Assembly (NCBI GenBank): GCA_963971285.1
Contig: OZ020258.1
Location: 1,302,001 to 1,366,000, forward strand
DNA length: 64,000 nucleotides
Direction: 5' to 3'
DNA from: Astropecten irregularis
Lineage: Eukaryota; Echinodermata; Asteroidea; Paxillosida; Astropectinidae
Part shown: positions 12,874-37,600 of the stretch, piece after piece
Numbering within the stretch: position 1 is the first letter of the stretch
How the letters are laid out: each line of letters starts with the position of its first letter
Made by a program: the position numbers and the translations under genes
The notes under the pieces: model-generated
Told to the model about the DNA's origin: nothing
What the model saw: only the letters and a program-made list of their open reading frames with translations
Database searches by the model: none

Positions 12874-13290
12874 AGGGCTGGATTTCACAAAGCACTAAGA
12901 TTAATCGGTAACGGTGTACAAGCAGGTCCGATACCTGTAAAGGGAATAAAAACAACTTAATAGTTTCAGCTGTTCCAAAATAATATTTTTTACTTTCAGC
13001 AAATGTTCCTGAGTCCTTAAATCCCCAGATAGAAGAATTTTGGGCAACATTTCAGAGTAAAAATACAATTTTCTTACCTAATTGTTGCAAACTTCAAAGC
13101 AGACAGACAAAACAGTTTTATTCCCTTTATAGGTATCGGACCTGCTTGTACACCGTTACCGATTAATCTTAAGATGAGTTGTTCAGTATCACCATAGTGA
13201 TTTGTATTGTGACATCACATGTTGCTTAGCAATTAAGATGAATTCACACTTAAGATCAATCTTAGTGCTTCGTGAAATCGGCCCCAGAAC
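12874..13290. mobile_element. Palindromic MITE carrying a nested insertion
   Basis: The outer element runs from GGGCTGGATTTCACAAAG to its inverted counterpart ending GTGAAATCGGCCCC, with TTAATCTTAAGAT-type inner arms. A 256-bp inverted-repeat element (12906-13161) is inserted in its left arm. A second, inverted, uninterrupted copy of the outer family lies at about 46770-46890. Confidence 0.75.
12906..13161. mobile_element. Nested element with 46-bp terminal inverted repeats
   Basis: Left (12906-12951) and right (13116-13161) arms match at 45 of 46 positions, starting CGGTAACGGTG. Both ends are flanked by ATTAAT, the likely target duplication. The interior resembles the interior of the larger element at 45546-46063. 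Confidence 0.8.
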
Positions 13291-13845
13291 TCTTTCTATG
13301 TTGTCATGGTTGCATTCTAGTACATCTCATGACTTGGCACATGGTCCCGCATCTTCCATAAGGCCTATCTTCCATAAATGTTACCATTAATTATAATCAA
13401 GTGAAGTGTAGGCCCTGTGCATGTGTACAGTACTTTACAATTACAGGAAGGAATTAAATTGTAACGGAAACAGAAGGAGTGAAGGAATTAACTTAATTTA
13501 GCAAATTTTAGAGAATGCCAAGTGGAATTATGATATGTTATAAGAAAGAAAAAAAATCGGTGAAATCAATGTAGAAACACGTGAAGAGGTAAAATTCCAA
13601 GCACTTAGCTATGGTAGCTTTGTTATGGTTGTTGATAAGAAATTAATTTAAATCTGAATTGCTTTTCTTGAAATTGTTTTTTTTAATTGTTTTTTACACT
13701 TTTGTAATTCTTGATTTTACACATTTTGTTTCTGCCTTATGTGCGATAATAATAATTTATTTTATTTTTTTCATGTTGTATATCACTCACATTAATTGAT
13801 GTACAAATATTTAATTTATGCAAATGATATGCAGGTGAGACCACA

Positions 13846-27253
<13,408 letters not shown>

Positions 27254-27518
27254 AGGTGACTCTGCTGATTTTTGCTATTTCTTTTGTGTGTGTGTGTGTG
27301 TTAGTTTTCCGATGAAAGCCAGAGAAAAAACAAACATCTCGAATGGTATGCTTTTCATTTATTGACGTTGGATTAGGCTTAACCCTAACACACTGAGAAT
27401 GTTGTCAGTCGAGTAACCCTCTTGGATTTTCTAATATCTGGTAGTTATTTTGCAATAACTTTCCGCAATGTTCATTGCACTGAGACATACATTGGCCCAC
27501 CCAGCCCTCATTATTATG

Positions 27519-27905
27519 TTACAGTGCCTGGGCTCTACAGTCCTGTGTCCTTCAGAATGCCACACTGTGCAGTATCCCTATGGTACATTCTTTGGACTTG
27601 GACCAAGTTGGGCCATCAAACCCCCATGTAAAGTTACAGTGCCTGGGCTCTACAGTCCTGTGTCCTTCAGAATGCCACACTGTGCAGTATCCCTATGGTA
27701 CATTCTTTTGACTTGAACCAAGTTGGGCCATCAAACCCCATAGAAAGCCACAGTGTCTGGGCTCTACAGTCCTGTGTCCTTCAAAATCCCACACTGTGCA
27801 GTATCCCTATGTTACATTCTTTTGACTTGGACCAAGATAGGCCATCAAGTCGCCATAGAAAGTTCCAGTACCTGGGCTCTACTGTCCTATGTCCTGCAAA
27901 AATAC
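27519..27905 (+). repeat. Tandem 114-bp repeat in the kinase 3' flank
   Basis: About 3.4 imperfect units, starting near 27519, 27634, 27748 and 27862 and each opening with CAGTGCCTGGGCTCTACAG or a variant. The array probably lies in the kinase 3' UTR. Confidence 0.85.
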
Positions 27906-29211
27906 TGTAGCTCTATGCAATGGATTTTAACGCTTTTGTGTGATCTTGGGTGGGTGCTGTTTAAAGATGTCGCACATAAATTAGACAAATTCAAATAAGG
28001 AACAAACAAACAAACCAAGGAGAATATTAAATGCTCGTATAACCTTTCCTTGTGCTTCTTAATTCTGAGTGCTGCAACAATGTTCAGAAGAGAGATATAG
28101 TGTTTAGACAACGGTTTATATTACACATAGGCAGATCAAAAGGACAGTGATCTCGCTACAAGACACATTCTACATACATTGACATCAGACATCATGGGAA
28201 CCTCTCAGGCTGTTGTTTCTTATTTTCATATTCTTGCAACTAGAAACAGTTAGAAGCCCATATTAGCTAGGTTTTCCTTTGACTTTTTTATGAAGGACAT
28301 AAATCAGAAACACAGAATGTCTGAGAAAGGAAACTTGTTTCGCAAATTTCAGTGAAAAAAACAATTTTGTGGATGAAAATCGGCCCACGTAGAAAACGAA
28401 GGAAGTACATCTAGTCCACATTGATGTGTAACTCATACATATTTTGGTTAGTTCAGTTTAGTTGAATTATTCCAGACAGTCGTTGGGATAATGTTTGAAT
28501 GACCAGTTGTGACCAGTGATAATGACCTACTGGACACATGTAAGGTGCGAGGGATTTTATAATTGATTGGTCTTTGGCCATGTTGACAGGTGTGCCCATA
28601 ATGTACGCATTTAGCATTAATGATAGGCAGGGGATGAAAATTGGACTTACCCTACAATGTGCCAAATAAACTTGTTTAAATAAGACATTAGAAAAAATAA
28701 AATCTAATCATCAAATGACCACAAGGAAAACTGACTGGATTTAAATAATTTTATGTCATTAAAAAGTGAACAAAGAAAAATGACTGCAGCGGGATTTGAC
28801 CCAGCGACTGTTGGAATACTGCTCTACCAAGTTTGTTAAAAAGTTTGTTAAAAGTTAATCTACATCTGCTTTGATCATGAAAAAAAATCACAAGGAATAT
28901 AATATAATGCTTTTTGTACATTGATAAATTCTGATGTAAATGTATGCCTACCCAGAAGATATAATTGTATGTGAAGACATTTTTATAAACAGTAGAGAAA
29001 CTTGTTAATGACTGCTATTTTGTTTCTATAGACTAAATTTTCATCAGTTCTAACTTTTAAATAGTCTACAGTACTTGACGAAAAAGGAGGAAAATGATGA
29101 ATGAAGACAAACTAATTCACAGTACTTATTTTACCAAGCGGGCATAATAATATTCAGGGTACTTGTTAAATTTGTATTTCTGTAAAATGGCTGTATTTTT
29201 CCGCATATATA

Positions 29212-29217
29212 AATAAA
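29212..29217 (+). terminator. AATAAA, candidate kinase polyadenylation signal
   Basis: AATAAA about 1.96 kb beyond the kinase stop. A further AATAAA occurs at 31133-31138. Which of them is used cannot be told from sequence alone. Confidence 0.35.
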
Positions 29218-29649
29218 CTTCAAAATGTATAAACAAAAGTATGTAAAATGTAAATAATTTATGAAAATGTACATGGTAATACTTGTATGTAGTCGGTTGA
29301 TTATAGAATGCGATTGGTTCTGTGGATGCGAGTCATAAGTCAGGAAGGATATTCACAGGTGAAATTAATGCGCGGTATTTTTGAACGAGTGAGGGCGCTT
29401 CGAATAACTTCCGGGGGTCATTTGACAATGCATTGTTCTTGTGTACCGCTGTGTCAGAATACAACTCGTACATGTTGTAGTAAAAATATACACTTCTATC
29501 GTATCCCAAAAGACAAAATTGTCCGTAAATGACCTCTGCTCAATTGGCAATCGGACCATACCCCCAGAAAGTAAATAAAGTTGTACCTAACAGCGCCCTC
29601 TTGCGTTAAAAAATACGGTGCATTGCTTGCCTGAATTGGGGTACATATC

Positions 29650-29995
29650 TTAAAGGTACAGTACAGGATTGGTAACATACCCAAACAGATATGTTGACAG
29701 ATTTTCAAGGTATGAAGATGGTGATGGAAGAAAAATAGCGTTAAAATATTTCCGCCTGAAATGGTGTATTTATCCAGAAACTAGTAAAACAAAGACCAAA
29801 AACGTTTTGATCTCGGGGTAAGATCAAAACCATTCTTTTTCTTTTATAAGAAAAAAATGAGTCAGGTTTTTGCTATTTTCTTGTGACTCCCATTAAGCTC
29901 AAATTTTCACAGGATTATCATGTACATGTTACCGTAGGTCAGATAAAGTGTGAGTTCTGTCCTGCGACTTTATCAATCATGTGTTATACCTTTAA
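29650..29995 (-). mobile_element. TTAA-type MITE, second family
   Basis: Ends TTAAAGGTACAGTACAGGAT and TATACCTTTAA. The centre GATCTCGGGGTAAGATC matches the copy at 14455-14795 in inverse orientation. Confidence 0.75.
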
Positions 29996-30613
29996 TCATG
30001 TTAATGCACCATGCTTAAGTCTTCCAGCGTGCACCAAAGTAACAAAATTGAAGATGACAATGTGTTGTCTTTGTCAAATTTTGATAACTTTACATTCTGC
30101 CGTTTGTGACTTGTGACTATTCATTGACTTGCTTTCATGGAGCTCAACTTTCATGCACAAATTTAGTAATGCACCTGTTAAGTGTTTATTTTTCACTCCT
30201 ATCTTTGAAGTGTGAACCCTGGTATGCTGCGGGTGGTTTCATGTTTCAGTTTTGATATATTTTTATTTCTCTAATTCTTGTTTATTCCTAACCAAATGAA
30301 TATTCCACGAACCTACATGCAGTCATGTACATGTACATTGCCAGGCCAATTATCGTTCAATAATCAGAACTTTCGTAGACATGTCGTTCTTATATTTTTT
30401 TCCTTACCCACCTTTAGGTTTACTCGATATGTCCTATTAATATTTAATTTTCTTTAGTAGCATTCAACCAAATATTTTAATTATTTTGCCTATACCAAGT
30501 ATCTACGTGCATTAAATTTTGAATTGTAAATTTTGAACAATGAGACACATGTACTGTACATAAATTAGTCCAGATTTCAACCCCTCTGCTTAAATTAACT
30601 ACAGCTAATTAAT

Positions 30614-30678
30614 GGGACTAATTAGCAACTGTTATGAGTTGTCTCTACGGCAACTCATAACAGTTACTAATTAGTTCC
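30614..30678. repeat. Inverted repeat with 28-bp arms
   Basis: Arms 30614-30641 and 30651-30678 share ACTGTTATGAGTTG and its inverse, with two mismatches and a 9-nt spacer. It may be a small MITE. Confidence 0.6.
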
Positions 30679-31807
30679 AACTTCAGACCATGGATACAAA
30701 ATGGCTGACTTAGAAATCCTAAGAGTTATCATTTGAAACCCAAATTTTAGTCTTTAAAGTACCATTTTTACAAAACTGCTTTATACCAATCTTGAACATG
30801 CTTGTAGTGTAACATTATATAAAAGTGTAACGTTTTATTTAAATTCTCCATGAATAAAAAATTGAAATAAAAGTGAAGAAAACAAATAACCAAATATAAT
30901 ATCTGGCATGAAGTACTGTGTATGATTTTTTTTCTGTACTAGAAACATTAATTTCGTGATATTAATTTAAAAAAACATGTTATTACATGTATTCCTTTTC
31001 AAAACTACAATTGTAATATTAATGGAAAAAAATGTAATTTTGTTCAAAACAGTGCCTTACGAAACAAATTCGATTTTCTCTGTACTTGGTCTGGATGTAA
31101 GCTTTATGCAAGATTAATTGTTTCAAACAAAGAATAAAACAAATTCAGAATTCAAACATATTTCTGTGAGTCTTCAATTGTTATTTTATTCATTTATTTA
31201 TTTATGTACACATTATTGATAACACAACACTCCTAGTGATACTACATTGTGAAGATAAACTGTGGCAGTTTCATGCTCGCATAAGTCAATGTACCTTTCA
31301 TTTTCACCCCTTTTTGACTTGGATATTAATGTTATGCAATTTCATATTCAATGTGTTATAATTGATTTGATATTTCAACTAATGGAATCATTTTTTAGGG
31401 TAACAAAGAATGACGGTACATTCACCTTGGTAGCATGGGAAAATGTCTCGCAATAAGACACAAATCAATTTGAAGTTTAAAGTATATAAAAAGTGTCTAC
31501 ACAAAGTCACAATATAATATTTACAAAATAATATTGGTTAAAAAGATACACATTTTCAGTATGAGCTTTTCTTTGCTTAAAACAAGAAAACCTTATCAAG
31601 TTATCGCATACAATGGAAATCTTGAGTTTGACGGAGGGTTTTGCTTTAGATAAAAGCCGGGATCTGGCACAGATTTAAATTCATAGGATAAGCCTTTAAT
31701 GTTCCCTTGTTTTAACATAATCATTTCCAAGTTCAAGTCATCTTCTATGCGCACCGTTAGCTAAATGTACGTGTGTGCACTTTCCATGTGAAACGGACAA
31801 CTCTCTA

Positions 31808-32340
31808 AAAGCCTTTTCACACTCCTTTTCGATCCGTGTTGAAACCAACCCGGATCCACCCCGGTTCAGCCCAGCAAGTTTTTGAACCGGATCGAAGAGA
31901 TGCAACATTCACACTGGCTGCGTTCGAGCGAGCTACTCGTGTTAACACGAGTATACTCCTGAGCGCTTGAACGGCCGGAGTACGACACTCGGATCAGCGA
32001 GAGTATACTCTCCAGCGTCGGGGAGTATATTCCTGCACCGGAGAGTATTGCGCGCGCATCACACTCGTGTTACCGGGAGTAGCCGCTCGAACGCAGCCAC
32101 TATGTTTATGGTGAACCGGATCATACAACACAGATCACGCGACACACGGCGCAAAATGCAGTTTGGAACGGGTTGAGATTTTCAACCCTGCTCCATACCA
32201 GGGCTGATTTCGATCCGGTTAGGCCATCCTACCCGGGTTGGCTCGGGGTTGAAAATGTTCAAGTGTGAAAAGGGTTGAAAAATATCTCGGAGTTCGATCC
32301 GGTTCCAACCCCGAGATTTTGGATAGTGTGAAAAGGCCTT
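31808..32340. mobile_element. Inverted-repeat element with nested insertion
   Basis: Outer ends GCCTTTTCACACT and AGTGTGAAAAGGC are inverse, and GATCCGGTT-type blocks repeat inside. A 183-bp palindromic element is inserted at 31916-32098. Confidence 0.75.
31916..32098. mobile_element. Nested palindromic MITE with ACT duplication
   Basis: Ends GGCTGCGTTCGAGCG and CGCTCGAACGCAGCC are inverse. ACT lies immediately on both sides (31913-31915 and 32099-32101). The interior repeats GAGTATACTC-like palindromes. Confidence 0.85.
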
Positions 32341-32425
32341 ATTAACATACAAAATTACGGCATGGATGGCCACCAGTGCAAGCCTTCATAGAGTCTGTGA
32401 TTACATCGGGGAGGTATAGATATAG

Positions 32426-32693
32426 ACTGATCTGACGGCACGATATACTGTTCGCCATTACTGCAATGTCCCCGCCTGCTTTTTGTCCGGCAATAAAAGA
32501 ATTTGCACTCCACCGCACTCTACAATTGCAAGTTGTACGTCCCATAATTAGGGGACTTACACCCTGCAATATAGAGTGCGGCAGACATAAATTCTTTTGT
32601 TGCTGGAGAAAAGGCAGGTGGGGACACTGCAGTTACATGTAATATGGCGGGTGTTTCCTACCTCTATGGTCAAGCCGTCGGATCAGTGTATAG
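32426..32693. mobile_element. Inverted-repeat MITE (CCGCCATTACTGC family)
   Basis: A copy of the family at 14213-14445, with arms around CGCCATTACTGCAATGTCC and an outer GATCTGACGGCAC palindrome. Confidence 0.7.
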
Positions 32694-32814
32694 GCTACAC
32701 TACATTTCATTATATTTTAACAGAGAAGTCCAACCATTCAGTCTATGATGTACTTAACCACCTAATTACCATCCACAGTCTGCCAAAATTCATCCCCAAG
32801 GAATATAGAATTCA

Positions 32815-32954
32815 GGGGTCGATTTCACAAAACTCATCGTAGCTTACTATCAATCATAGGACTTACGATGCATTGCACCCTTGCATAGGATAAGAAGGGT
32901 TATCCTTCATAACTCGAATTACGATCGATCGTAGGGCTTTGTGAAATCGACCCC
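32815..32954. mobile_element. Palindromic GGGTCGATTTCAC element
   Basis: 140 bp, with intact inverse ends GGGGTCGATTTCAC and GTGAAATCGACCCC. Confidence 0.8.
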
Positions 32955-33480
32955 ATGTACTCTATATGTATGGTTAACTAAGTACATATATGGATTAATT
33001 TAGTCCAAAGAATGCACCATACAGTAGCAATAAGTAATGATTTGGGTTAAACTCAGGACGATTCCTCGCTGAAATACCCTCATATCAAGACTACAATTCA
33101 TTAAATTTTTGTCAAATTAACAATCCTCAAGAAATGCATCCCATGATAAGTACAAACGGCACAAAGGCTAAAGTTACAGCATTCTGAAAATCAATCGACA
33201 CGATTATGCGACAATAAATGAACTAAAGAAAAACACACAAAAAAGTTGATACCTCATAAACTGTATTAAGTTCATCTATGTACAGAAGAAAAAAATCAAT
33301 TTACATTAAATATCTTAAATTTAGGACAACAAAACTAAACTCAATTGAACAGAATCTAGAATTGTTATGATGAAGGCAGAAGATCGCTTTTCCTCAAGTC
33401 ATGTTGCCAATAAAAGGGCATGAGGAAATGGAAAATTCCATGGTTTGGCAATGCTTGGAGTTAGGAGGGCCTGCTAGGAG

Positions 33481-33518
33481 CCTTTGAGAAAGATCCTGCT
33501 AGGATCGAAACGCATCAG
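33481..33518 (+). repeat. Decayed hammerhead-like retroelement terminus
   Basis: The stem GATCCT/AGGATC is followed by GAAACGC, but the 5' core reads TTTGAGAAA where CUGAUGA is expected. Similar relics are at 34724-34764 and 46961-47010. The homology continues into the flanking sequence. Confidence 0.4.
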
Positions 33519-33614
33519 GCCCTCATAACTCCAAGCATCATTAAAAACAATTTGTTTTGAAAACGGAGGCCTTTGCAGACTACTTTATCTTTGTTTTCTA
33601 AACGGCAAAGGGGC

Positions 33615-34050
33615 ACCATGGTAATGACCAATGACACCAAGGCAATGCCCAGGGACACCAAGGCAATGACCAGGGGCACCAAGGCAATGACCAGGGGCAC
33701 CGAGGCAATGACCAGGGGCACCAAGGCAATGACCAGGGGCACCGAGGCAATGACCAGGGGCACCAAGGCAATGACCAGGGGCACCAAGGCAATGACCAGG
33801 GGCACCAAGGCAATGACCAGGGGCACCGAGGCAATGACCAGGGGCACCGAGGCAATGACCAGGGGCACCAAGGCAATGACCAGGGGCACCAAGGCAATGA
33901 CCAGGGGCACCGAGGCAATGACCAGGGGCACCAAGGCAATGACCAGGGGCACCAAGGCAATGACCAGGGGCACCAAGGCAATGACCAGGGGCACCAAGGC
34001 AATGACCAGGGGCACCAAGGCAATGATCAGGGACACCAAGGCAGTGACCA
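33615..34050 (+). repeat. 21-bp minisatellite, about 20 copies
   Basis: The unit ACCAAGGCAATGACCAGGGGC has an A/G variant (ACCAAGG or ACCGAGG). As 21 is a multiple of 3, long false open frames exist on both strands. The array is interrupted at its right end by a MITE (34051-34173) and resumes, degenerate, to about 34215. Confidence 0.95.
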
Positions 34051-34173
34051 GGGGCTGGTTTGTTTCAGGCACATTATCAGCGATCCTGCTACACCGAATC
34101 CCATTAGTGTGTATCCTGCATGGGACGTGGATCTGCAAGATCACTGATCGCACGCCTGAAACAAACAGGTCCC
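34051..34173. mobile_element. MITE inserted in the 21-bp minisatellite
   Basis: The ends GGTTTGTTTCAGGC and GCCTGAAACAAACAGG are inverse, and the family is related to 23894-24024. Minisatellite-like units lie on both sides, so the insertion followed at least part of the array growth. Confidence 0.7.
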
Positions 34174-34618
34174 AGGGTGACCAAGGAAATGACCAGAGAC
34201 ACCAAGACAAACACCTAAAAGAGCTTACACCATATCATGGGAGACTAGCTAGGTAGTTCCTGCTTCACTTGAACCGATACCTTCACCCGACTCAGTCCGT
34301 CATCGCGTCTTATGCTTCTTATATACAGCCGTCCCTAAAAAGCAAACCAAGAAACAAAGACACACAGGTCAATACTAAAAGTCTTTGGCACCGGTAATGC
34401 TCCACTAGACTGCCAACATGTGCCATAATTGTTACTGAAAGCCCACAATCTATACACTCTTTCTGCTCATAAAGCTGACTTTCTTTTGTCCGTCAAACTT
34501 GCTACGCCCAACTCATTTTCACAAAGTACACCACACAGACGATTCTGCACGGATTGTTTGAAGGTGTCATGTTTAATATGACTTACCTATAATTTCAGAA
34601 TGAGGGAGATGTGTTTAA

Positions 34619-37600
34619 TTACTTCTGGTTGGTCTTACGCCTTTTGTATGAGTGAATAGGTCCATAATACATATCTGTAAAAAATAAAAGAAACGAACGA
34701 AAATTTAGAATTTTAAAGAATTTAGCCTCTGAGAAAGATCCTGCTAGGATTGAAATGCTGGGCCCTCCTATACGCAACTCTGAGCATGTAATATACATCA
34801 TTTTTGGTTGATAAGCAGTTTGCAGTGCTCAGTTTATATAACATGAATTGAAAATTGTAAGTATTGCTTTTACATGTCTGGAGAGACAAGTTCTGAAATG
34901 ATGAAAAAAAAATGTGATAATTCAACAATTAGTGTGACTAGCTCAGTTCAAAAAAAGATCAAGATCAATAAAAAAGATCAAGATCAAAGGCAAATGAATA
35001 CATAATTTTTTTATTGATTTTAAAGTCATTGAAAAGTGAACAAAGGAAAATTGTTTGGAGCGGGATTCGAACCAGCGACCAAGGAATACCGTACAGGTGC
35101 TCTACCACCCGAGGTACCAATGTTATCCAGCCCTATGTTGATCATGCCCCTAATAATCAATTAAGGTAGCTTTGTTCATTTGGCAACATACTGTAGGGCT
35201 GGATAGCTCAGTTTGTTGAGTGCCAGTGCAGTATTAAATGGGTAGCTGGTTCGAATTCAGCTCCTATCAATTTTCCTTTGTTCACTTTTGGATGACTTAA
35301 AATTATTCCAGTCAGTTTCTCTTGTAGTTATTTGATGATTCTATTGATTTGTCACAGATTTCTCATTTCTCACTTGATTTCTTGTGGATTTGTCATTCTC
35401 TACGCAAAAGCCTGGCCAGCTTCAGAGAGAAAGAACTGACTTGGAGAGTTATTTCTTATAAAAATGACTCCTTCAAGAAACAAGACAATGTTTGGGGGTA
35501 ACAAAGAATGGATCTTAATTCTTTTGGCTCCAAATGTAAAAATCAGAAGGTCAATGTTTTTGAACCTACCTCTTCCTGATGACCGTGTGCTCCTCTTCCT
35601 TGACAGAGCATCAGCCTCCGACTCGCCAACCATCTCCTTTTCCTTCTGTCCTCTCCCTCTTGTCGCAGGAGGAGATTCCTCTTTGTCCTTTCCTCTTGGA
35701 GAAGGTTCTCCAGGAGAACGCCGTCCACTCCGCAAACTCCTCGTAGACATCCCTGGAACTTCCTCTGAGGTGTGTCTTGTCCTCCGTGGTTCAAATTCTC
35801 CCTCCAGCTCCTTCCCAAGTTTGATCCCTCCTTCCTTAGCCTGCTCCTTGTCAGAAGATTTTGCTGGTGTTTCGGGCTTCCTCGTTTGTCCAGGCTGTGC
35901 TTCAGCATCTGTTGGAGATTGCGACACCCCGAGTCTTGAAGGTTCAGGTCTCATTTCTGCAGGAATGCTGGCGATGGTGCTGTTGTCAACTGAAGTGTCC
36001 GAGTCGGGATCTCTCTGTATAACCTTCTCAACCAGGGTTGTGATTTGTTCGGGTTTGGCTAGGAGAGATGACTCCAGTGAAATATCTGTCTTTGATGCAT
36101 CACTGGATTCGGGCGACTCTTTATGCACAACGGCCCCCAATGAGCAGTCTGTGATATTCTGTCTAATCGTCTCAGATGGTGGTTGTACATCAGGATCCTT
36201 GGCCACGTTAGTACCTGACACTTGGGAGGATTCTATGGGTGATTTTTCAGTGTCCATGGGTGAGGGGACTGCTTCTTGCTGGCCTGTTGATTGCTCAACT
36301 TGCCCCGATGATTCTGCTACTCTTGATGCCAATTCAGATGCAGCTTGATGCTCTGCCGGTAGATTTGGCATATCCTGCTTGCCAGCGATTACTTGTTGGG
36401 TAAGCAAGGTGACACCTGTTTGACTGGGGGCAGATTCCTTTGCCTGCTCCTGCTGAGCAAACTGTTTTGAATCTTGACAAAACTGGATGTTGTTTGTAGG
36501 ACTGATCCTGGCCTCTTTTGTAGGTTGCTCATCAGTATGGCCTGTGTGGGGAATTTGAGATGTCTTTGGTGCTTGAGATTCTGGCGCCTGCCTATTTGAA
36601 GCAGCGACATCTGTCGAGAGTGCAAACGCAGGTTCACTGGACGTCTGACCAATGTCAGGATCTTGATGAGTTGTGGGCAAGATTGATGATCCTTTCTCTG
36701 CTGCTGCTTCAATTGGTGGGGCTGGGACTGAGGAGGCCAGGCGTGGCTTCTCCGATTCCACTTGGACCACATCCAGGGGACCCTTGTCCTGTAAGGCAGG
36801 TGGTGTTGGTGAGGTCAACTGTCTATCATGAGTCTCTGCAGCTGGCACAACCGGTCTGTGTTCAGTAGGAACCCCAGGAATATTAACAGATTCCTCACTT
36901 TCTGAAGTTGCTACTTGTTGAATAGTCAAGGTGGACCTTTCATTATCAGCAGCTGGTGGAGCTCTCACCAATGAAGCTAAACTTGGATGTACGTCTTCAA
37001 AGGATTTCTGGCCGGCATTTGAAGCCTGCTCTTCAAAAGATTTAGGTTCAGCCAAGGAGGATGATGCTTCAGATGTCATGCACTCAGGCTGAGAATCTTT
37101 TTGATTATTGTCAAATGGTAGTGTAAGTGGTGGCTGACCAGTCAATAAAGCCGGTGCGGTTTTATCGTCTGAAAATCCTCTTTGCGGTGGTTCCAATCCT
37201 ACAGACGACTGAGACTGTGGCATCATTGAAGTTGCAAAAGTAGATGGCGGATTTACTTGCTGATTGACTCCACTCGGAAGAATTGTTACTGAACTGTCTG
37301 ATGATGACATATTTTCAATGCCAATCATCTTTTCTTCATGATGAGATGGCTGGAGTTGGATACAACTCTTTGATGGTGGACTACCCTCTTGGTTCTTCAC
37401 TGCTGATTGAATGCCATCAATAAAGGATTCTGTTTGTTGGGTCTTGGTAGTTTGTTTCAACCCAGTCGGACTTTGCAGGGTGCGTGATTGCTGACCTGTA
37501 ATCTCCTGGTTAGAAATCCCTTTATCACGATCACCAGGAGTCAATTTACTGGCCGGGGGTAGTGTCTCAGGAGACCTTCTCAAGCGGGCAAGATTCTTCT

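Larger units (their letters stand above)
9142..13845. other. GPCR 3' flank and intergenic DNA before the kinase gene
   Basis: The first 160 bases are probably the GPCR 3' UTR. From about 9310 to 10780 the DNA is AT-rich with no recognisable gene or repeat. Two TTAAAGG elements follow (10784-11146 and 11510-11853), then AT-rich sequence to 12870, a nested pair of inverted-repeat elements (12874-13290), and AT-rich sequence to the kinase start. The kinase promoter and any 5' UTR exon should lie somewhere here, but I could not place them. A weak 3' splice site (ATGCAG) ends at 13834, just before the start codon. Confidence 0.55.
27254..34618. other. Convergent 3' flanks of the kinase and NCOA6
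   Basis: The kinase 3' UTR begins at 27254. The first sequences are a GT run (27286-27301) and the 114-bp array. From 27905 to 29640 the DNA is AT-rich with a decayed SINE (28766-28832) and an AATAAA at 29212. A TTAA-type element lies at 29650-29995. From 30000 to 31800 there is AT-rich DNA with a hairpin at 30614-30678. Nested MITEs, a palindromic element and the 21-bp minisatellite fill much of 31808-34173. No further coding exon is supported. Confidence 0.6.

Noticed and set aside
33515-34256. Open frames on both strands with MTRGTKA or VPLVIAL repeats
   Set aside because: They arise from a 21-bp minisatellite whose unit has no stop in these frames and are not supported by start context, splice sites or non-repeat sequence.
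35400-35569. C-terminal extension of the NCOA6 open frame (KNIDLLIFTF... to the stop at 35400)
   Set aside because: It begins at a good donor (GTAGGT). The in-phase exon at 34619-34674 restores the conserved basic C terminus, so this is intron read-through.
35464-36348. 294-codon antisense open frame over NCOA6
   Set aside because: Shadow of the low-complexity coding strand; no domain or splice logic.
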